NCBI GenBank assembly: GCA_030433135.1
Contig: JAUILF010000010.1
Location: 1 to 36,619 of the forward strand
Reading direction: 5' to 3'
Source: Bacteroidia bacterium
GTDB taxonomy: Bacteria > Bacteroidota > Bacteroidia > Chitinophagales > Saprospiraceae
Length of the DNA: 36,619 nucleotides
Made by a program: the position numbers and the translations under genes. Below are positions 31,395 through 36,619 of this stretch, in pieces. Below the pieces are notes generated by a model, which saw only the letters and a list, made by a program, of their open reading frames with translations, had not been told where the DNA came from and ran no database searches. The stretch's first letter is position 1, and each line of letters starts with the position of its first letter.

Positions 31395-34300
31395 ATGACA
31401 ATATTATACTCTTATTTCAGAGTTTCATCTTTATGTAAAGTACCCTCGACCTTATTCCCCTTATGGACAATATTATTCTCTGTTTTGTGGGGGGTCGAGG
31501 TTGGAGCCCAGCCCGAAGGTCACTTCCAACGTCGGTTTTTTCAGAGATACTCTATCCCGGAAGGACTGTCGAGCTCCACCATATTGCATATGATTGAGGA
31601 TAACCGGGGGTTTATCTGGATGGCCGGAGTGGGCGGTTTATATCGGTTTGACGGACATGAGTTTTATCCTTTTTCCAGTGAGTCCCATGTAAATGGGAAG
31701 AGCCAGTACCCAAATATTGAAACCTTCACACATATCCTTGAGGACAGTGCCGGGGATTTTTGGATTGGTACAGGTAGGCAGGGCTTGTTAAAACTTGACA
31801 GGCTGACGGGGCAATTTACATCATTTCCACGCGAACTGGACTCCACTAATTCCATTTCGCACCCAAATGTCACTTCAATTCTGGAAGGTCCATCAGGTAC
31901 ATTATGGGTCGGAACCGCCAATGGCTTGAATGTATTCGACTCAAAAACGGAAACTTTCTCACTGATTGATTTTCCAAATTCGAGCCTGGCTACTTCTACA
32001 TCATATATACATGTATTCGACCTCGCCAGAGCACTTGATGGCAATATATGGATAGCTACAATCCGTAATGGATTATTCAAAATGAATGTGTCTACCCTGG
32101 AGTTTGAAAAACTAACCTTACCCTGGGAAGAAATCGATGATAAAAACCAAGTGTTTCATCGAACCAATAGCGTGTTGGAAGACAGTCGAGGTAACCTGTG
32201 GATTGGCACATCTGCAGGGTTATACAGAAGGTCACCTGGTGGAGATATGACTTTTTATGAGCACAAATCTGACGAAGAGCACTCACTTGGCCGAAGCTAT
32301 GCAAATGGTATCATCGAGGATCATGTAGGCAACATTTGGATTGCGACATCACCGGGATTGAGTCTTTACGATCATGAGTATGATCAGTTTCAGAATTTTG
32401 ATCATGATGAATTCGATGCCTTCAGCGCAGGATTGGGGTCTGCTCATTTTCTGATGGAAGACTCACAGCAAAATATCTGGGTGGGGCTTTTTGGAGGTGG
32501 TGTCAATCGTATTTCCCAAAATCAGGGATCGTTTATTCAATATTCTGGAGGTAGCAGCCAATTTCACGATGTGCGCGGACTGACTATGGGGCCGCAAGGA
32601 GAATTGTGGATCGGTGATTCGCATGGACAACTTTATACTTTTGATCCGGTAACTCGTGACTTTGATTATTTTGATCTGCAATTACCTGTCGCCCAGTCTC
32701 CAAATTTCAAGCATATAACTGCCCTGTATTATGATCAGGATGAAGGAAAAATATGGATTGGTACCCAGGGTCTCGGTGCCTTTAGGCTCGATCCTACTAC
32801 TGGCATGGTGAAGTCCCTCAGTGATATTGCAGGCTGGCCGGAAAGTCAGGATGAGATCAAAGGATTTTGTAAGGATTCACGTGGATGGCTCTGGATTATG
32901 AGAAATGGTGGCGGAGCTATTGTGTACAAGACCGATGATGATTTGGTTCAGATTTATAGCCATGACCCTGCCGATGAACATTCAATACCCTTTGATTTTC
33001 TCGATCAGGTAATTGAAGACTCCAGGGGAAATATCTGGATGTCTACCAACGGACAAGGCTTGATCAGATTCGACCCTATGACGGAAATATTTACTCATTA
33101 CCGCGAAGATCAGGAACATAGGAAGTCCATTTCTTCCGATCGTATTTTTTATCTGTTTGAGGACAGTAAGGACAATTTATGGATTTGTACCAGTAAGGGG
33201 CTGGATAAATATGATGATGACACAGAAGAGTTTGATCATTATAATGCTCAGAACGGCTTCTTAAGTGACAAGGTAAGAACCATAATCGAAGATGACAATG
33301 GTTTGTTATGGCTGGCAACTGATTTGGGAATGTATCGGCTTGATCCACACAGTGAAGATTTTCACCTTTTTGATTATGCAGATGGATTATCTCTACAGGA
33401 GTACATACAGGCCAGTGCCAGGGATGAAGTTACCGGGCAATTATTTTTCGGTTCCCTCAAAGGATTGTTGGCTTTTAACCCGGATAGTTTTCACGATAAT
33501 TCAGTTAGTCCTCCGGTGATTATTTCAAAAATGACCTCTTATATTGATGGTAAATATCTTGACCCACTGGTCGATATTTTTGTCGAGGAAGAAAGTTCGA
33601 TAGAAGTCAGCAATGATATTCGAATTATTGAACTTGATTTAAGTTCTCTTAGCTATCATCAATCGGAGAAAAATAAATATGAATACAGATTAAAGTCGAA
33701 AGGTATCATTTCAGCTGAAATTGTTACCGATTGGTTTGATCTAAAGTCAGAGCGTCGGATTAGGCTTAGTAATTTGGTTCCGGGTAATTACGCATTAAGT
33801 CTTAGGGGTTTTAATAATGACGATGTACCATCTGAAAGGGAAACGCACTATTCCTTCGTTATTCATCCACCCTGGTGGAAGACCCGGTCGGCATATGTCG
33901 GTTACTTTTTGACATTTGCCATAATTATCTACCTGATCAGACGATTCGAACTTAATCGACGAAAATTAAGTGAGCAATTATTGATTGACCGTGCGAGGGC
34001 AGAGGAAAAGCAAAACCAGGCCTTGAAGATCGAAAGACAGGCCAATAAATTAGAAAGCTCACTAAATGAACTGAAACAAAAGAATGCCGAGATACTTCGT
34101 GCCCAGGCACAACTCATTCAGCAGGAAAAACTGGCATCTCTCGGTCAGCTCACAGCCGGAATTGCCCATGAAATGAAAAACCCACTCAATTTCGTAAATA
34201 ATTTTGCCGAGGGTTCACAGGAATTGTTAGAAGACCTATGGGATGCGATCCAAAATGAAAAGGGCAGGATTTCAGAAGAAAACTATGTACAGATTCAAAG

Positions 34301-34901
34301 TTTGATTAAAGATCTGCAACAAAATTCTGTCGATATAATTGAAAATGGAGTCCGTGCCGATCGCATCATACACAGTATGATGGATCATACCAGAAATGCA
34401 CCCAGTGAAAAGAGAATAATTGATATTAATCAGCTGCTGGATGATAATATTAATCTGGCGTATCATGGATACCGCGCTTTGGAGCCCTCATTCCACGTTA
34501 GATTGAGAAGGGAATTTGATGATGCAATTGAGCCACTTGCTGTTTTTCCCCAGGAACTGGCTCGTGCCTTCCTTAATATTTTGAATAACGCTTGCTATGC
34601 TGTAAATGAAAAGCAGAAGACGGCAAAGGGGAATTATGACCCTGCAATTGATATTAGTACCAGGCGTGATTTGAAAGAAGGAATTATTATCGTGATAAAG
34701 GATAATGGAAATGGCATTCCAGATGCCATCAGGCAGAAGATATTCCAACCATTTTATACCACCAAGTCTACCGGGTCAGGTAGTGCCGGCCTCGGTCTGT
34801 CGATCAGTTATGACATCATTGTTAATCAGCATCATGGAGAGGTTCGGGTCAATAGTGAAGACGGGAAGTACACTGAGTTTATCATTGTACTTCCCGTCTG
34901 A
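31395..34901 (+). CDS. sensor histidine kinase with two-component regulator propeller
   Basis: A 1168-residue membrane sensor kinase. After an N-terminal signal region (LFPLWTILFSVLWGVEVGAQ) comes a periplasmic double propeller of Reg_prop repeats (about 45-720), with many copies of the form ILEDSRGNLWIGT..GLYR. A Y_Y_Y domain follows (about 745-815, ending LVPGNYALSLRGFNNDD), then one transmembrane helix (YVGYFLTFAIIIYLIRRF, about 833-851), a coiled coil, and the kinase core. The phospho-acceptor His925 lies in GIAHEMKNPLNFVNNF, the N-box is FLNILNNACYAVNEK near 1058, and the G-boxes are KDNGNGIPD and FYTTKSTGSGSAGLGLSISY. It ends there: the receiver and AraC domains of hybrid two-component systems such as Bacteroides HTCS are absent, so a separate regulator is needed. 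No response regulator gene is nearby. The ligand is probably a glycan or other extracellular compound. Confidence 0.93.
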   Translation: MTILYSYFRVSSLCKVPSTLFPLWTILFSVLWGVEVGAQPEGHFQRRFFQRYSIPEGLSSSTILHMIEDNRGFIWMAGVGGLYRFDGHEFYPFSSESHVNGKSQYPNIETFTHILEDSAGDFWIGTGRQGLLKLDRLTGQFTSFPRELDSTNSISHPNVTSILEGPSGTLWVGTANGLNVFDSKTETFSLIDFPNSSLATSTSYIHVFDLARALDGNIWIATIRNGLFKMNVSTLEFEKLTLPWEEIDDKNQVFHRTNSVLEDSRGNLWIGTSAGLYRRSPGGDMTFYEHKSDEEHSLGRSYANGIIEDHVGNIWIATSPGLSLYDHEYDQFQNFDHDEFDAFSAGLGSAHFLMEDSQQNIWVGLFGGGVNRISQNQGSFIQYSGGSSQFHDVRGLTMGPQGELWIGDSHGQLYTFDPVTRDFDYFDLQLPVAQSPNFKHITALYYDQDEGKIWIGTQGLGAFRLDPTTGMVKSLSDIAGWPESQDEIKGFCKDSRGWLWIMRNGGGAIVYKTDDDLVQIYSHDPADEHSIPFDFLDQVIEDSRGNIWMSTNGQGLIRFDPMTEIFTHYREDQEHRKSISSDRIFYLFEDSKDNLWICTSKGLDKYDDDTEEFDHYNAQNGFLSDKVRTIIEDDNGLLWLATDLGMYRLDPHSEDFHLFDYADGLSLQEYIQASARDEVTGQLFFGSLKGLLAFNPDSFHDNSVSPPVIISKMTSYIDGKYLDPLVDIFVEEESSIEVSNDIRIIELDLSSLSYHQSEKNKYEYRLKSKGIISAEIVTDWFDLKSERRIRLSNLVPGNYALSLRGFNNDDVPSERETHYSFVIHPPWWKTRSAYVGYFLTFAIIIYLIRRFELNRRKLSEQLLIDRARAEEKQNQALKIERQANKLESSLNELKQKNAEILRAQAQLIQQEKLASLGQLTAGIAHEMKNPLNFVNNFAEGSQELLEDLWDAIQNEKGRISEENYVQIQSLIKDLQQNSVDIIENGVRADRIIHSMMDHTRNAPSEKRIIDINQLLDDNINLAYHGYRALEPSFHVRLRREFDDAIEPLAVFPQELARAFLNILNNACYAVNEKQKTAKGNYDPAIDISTRRDLKEGIIIVIKDNGNGIPDAIRQKIFQPFYTTKSTGSGSAGLGLSISYDIIVNQHHGEVRVNSEDGKYTEFIIVLPV

Positions 34902-34927
34902 TAAGAGCATTGGTTTATCGGGATTCA

Positions 34928-34955
34928 CACCCACACTCACACCCACACTCACACC
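34928..34955. repeat. short 12-bp tandem repeat
   Basis: The unit ACCCACACTCAC is repeated about 2.3 times between the converging ends of the kinase and TonB receptor genes. It is a simple low-complexity tract that probably varies in copy number. Confidence 0.8.
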
Positions 34956-34958
34956 ATA

Positions 34959-36619
34959 TTATATTCTATACCTCAGACCCAAATAAGTATTCCTCCCGAA
35001 AATGGGTCCCCAGGTTAGTGAGCTGTCAAAGTATTCACCAAATGGATCGTCACTGGCCAGGATTGGTGATTCCTGACGGTAATTTAACAGGTTTTCAACG
35101 CCCAGGTACACTTCAAATGCGTTCCACCTTTTTGTAATCTGAGCGTTCATGACCACAAAATCCGGTGAGTAAGCATCCAGTTGATATTCAACGGGATTAC
35201 TTTTGGTGCCGGGTATCCGTTTGCGACCCTGCCAGTTGATCGTATAGTCGAAGATCCAGTCAGATTCCGTCTCATAAGCCAGGTTGAGGAATAGCCGATG
35301 ACGTGAAATCAAAGGTTTTTCCAGCAGTTCCTCTCTGTACGTGGTTTTGACATCATACCATCGATAGGCAGTCCGCACATCAAATCGTGGTAAGAGTTCA
35401 TAATCAACCTGAAACTGAAAACTATTTGAGTACGAAGATCCTTCCAGGTTGTAAAAATGTACCGCCTGAGGACTGTCATCGAGATCAACCACAATCTGAT
35501 TCTGAAAGGAAGTATGATAAAAATCAAAACTCAGGCTTCCCGGTTGTTGATTGATCTGAAAGGTATAAACCAGGTTTGCACCGGTGTTCCAGGCAACCTC
35601 CGGATTCAATCCATATGGCTTGTCACTACCATCCCCTTCAATAAAAAACTGGCGTGAACTAGCCATCAGACCATTGTTCTCTGCCAGGATGTTAGCTGTT
35701 CGTTGTCCTCTACCCAGAGAAACCCTTCCGACTAACTGGTCACTGAATCCGTAGCGCACGTGCAATCTTGGTGTAGCAAAAAATCCGTACTGGTTGTGAT
35801 AGTCACCCCGCAACCCAGCTACCAACGATACTTTCTCGTGACCACCATAGGTGTATTCGAAAAATGCACCGGGTACACTTTCTATCCGATCGTAATTGAC
35901 GTCATCAAATGATTCGGAGTAATCATCATATTGCCAGCTTGCACCCATCAAAACCTGGTGATTAGTGTTAGCAATGATAGTCTGATGCATCAGATTTACA
36001 TAAAGCGAATTCTGGGTTGCATCGTAACCCCGAATGCCAAAGTAGCTATCCTGATGATGCCTTGCAGCCGATGCCTGGATAGCCCAACTGCGCCAGGGCA
36101 GCATTTCATTGACACTGCCAATTTTGAGCCATCCCTCCAATCGGTCGATATTGAGATCCATGCCCCAGACCTGGTCGGAAGGCTCACCCCTTTCTGAATC
36201 CAGCTGACCACCATGTGATCTGATGTAGGTGCCATTGATCCCAAACTGCATACGCAGGCCGTTATTGCCCATGTATTTCCAGCGGTTCATAGCAATGAAA
36301 TGATCAGCAAGAGGATTATCCATAAATCCATCGTTGTTCCTGTCGTTCTTTATAGGATTTGTCTTTCCATGCAACAGCAAGGCAGTAGACCACTGGTCAT
36401 TGAGCTCTGCCCTGAAATTGGCATTGGCTTCAATTCGACTTCCTTCATTTGCGTACAAATTCAGATACATGCGATCACCTTCATCAGGCTTACGCAGTTC
36501 TACATTAATCTGTCCGGCAATGCTTTCAAAGCCATTGACCACACTACCTGTGCCCTTACTTAGTTGCATACCCTCTACCCAGGTACCGGGCACAAACGTT
36601 AAACCACACATCGAAGAAA
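34959..36619 (-). CDS. TonB-dependent outer membrane receptor, C-terminal part (N-terminus outside window)
   Basis: The frame is open to the right edge, so about the last 550 residues are seen. The first visible part, FVPGTWVEGMQLSKGTGSVV with NGFESIAGQINVELRKPDEG, is the end of the plug domain, where the conserved GxxSVxxGxxxIAGxIN pattern precedes the barrel. The rest is a beta-barrel of alternating strands with long external loops (SERGEPSDQVWGMDLN, YDATQNSLYVNLMH), ending in IFGRNTYLGLRYRI, a normal outer-membrane C-terminus with aromatic residues. The cargo cannot be told from the barrel alone; similar receptors in Bacteroidota serve metal or siderophore uptake. The gene converges on the kinase gene with 57 bp between them. 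Confidence 0.9.
   Translation of the reverse strand, partial: SSMCGLTFVPGTWVEGMQLSKGTGSVVNGFESIAGQINVELRKPDEGDRMYLNLYANEGSRIEANANFRAELNDQWSTALLLHGKTNPIKNDRNNDGFMDNPLADHFIAMNRWKYMGNNGLRMQFGINGTYIRSHGGQLDSERGEPSDQVWGMDLNIDRLEGWLKIGSVNEMLPWRSWAIQASAARHHQDSYFGIRGYDATQNSLYVNLMHQTIIANTNHQVLMGASWQYDDYSESFDDVNYDRIESVPGAFFEYTYGGHEKVSLVAGLRGDYHNQYGFFATPRLHVRYGFSDQLVGRVSLGRGQRTANILAENNGLMASSRQFFIEGDGSDKPYGLNPEVAWNTGANLVYTFQINQQPGSLSFDFYHTSFQNQIVVDLDDSPQAVHFYNLEGSSYSNSFQFQVDYELLPRFDVRTAYRWYDVKTTYREELLEKPLISRHRLFLNLAYETESDWIFDYTINWQGRKRIPGTKSNPVEYQLDAYSPDFVVMNAQITKRWNAFEVYLGVENLLNYRQESPILASDDPFGEYFDSSLTWGPIFGRNTYLGLRYRI

Overview
The window looks like a chromosomal segment of a Bacteroidota bacterium, most likely a free-living Saprospiria-like member. 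The evidence is the gene content: a ThuA protein next to a PVC-type dehydrogenase-like lipoprotein, ATPase-less MacB/FtsX permeases with a PadR regulator, a 2.3-kaa HYR/beta-helix surface protein, a periplasmic-propeller histidine kinase and a TonB-dependent receptor. Several promoters also resemble the Bacteroidota TTG/TAnnTTTG type. No 16S rRNA gene is present, so the lineage is an inference. The window is cut at both ends: the first gene runs off the left edge and the TonB receptor off the right.

Layout. 1-3559 (minus): a ThuA-like secreted protein followed by a large PVC-type lipoprotein gene that carries a frameshift. 4185-4577 (plus): a DUF302 protein. 4639-7247 (minus): a tightly packed malonate operon, with malonyl-CoA synthetase followed by the MadL and MadM transporter subunits. 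7297-7716 (minus): tRNA-Asp with a good terminator, preceded by three 100-101 bp tandem units. Each unit keeps the 5' half of the tRNA but has a GC-rich palindrome where the anticodon arm should be. 8193-11038 (minus): a four-gene operon of a sodium/solute symporter, a fungal-type (Fcy1-like) cytosine deaminase, a GNAT acetyltransferase and an archaeal-type lumazine synthase. 11168-17563: a MacB-like permease (minus), an MtfA-like M90 peptidase (minus), then PadR plus a second large permease (plus). 17570-18676 (minus): a small VanZ-like membrane protein and MarC.

18799-20746 holds an NTF2-like secreted protein, a short tandem repeat, an orphan ParD-like antitoxin and two unrecognised genes. 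20955-23510 is a divergent pair: a secreted protein with a concanavalin-like fold, and a membrane-anchored protein with a DNA-binding-like N-terminus and a similar extracytoplasmic domain. This pair could be a one-component transmembrane regulator and its target. 24009-34901 (plus) holds the giant repeat protein and then a sensor kinase with a ligand-binding propeller but no receiver or AraC domain. 34959-36619 (minus) is the C-terminal part of a TonB-dependent receptor.

The items most worth a second look are the tRNA-Asp-derived tandem array, the symporter/deaminase/GNAT/lumazine synthase operon, the divergent transmembrane-regulator pair, and the 14-bp deletion inferred in the first gene. 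No CRISPR array, intact insertion sequence, prophage or recognised defence island was found.
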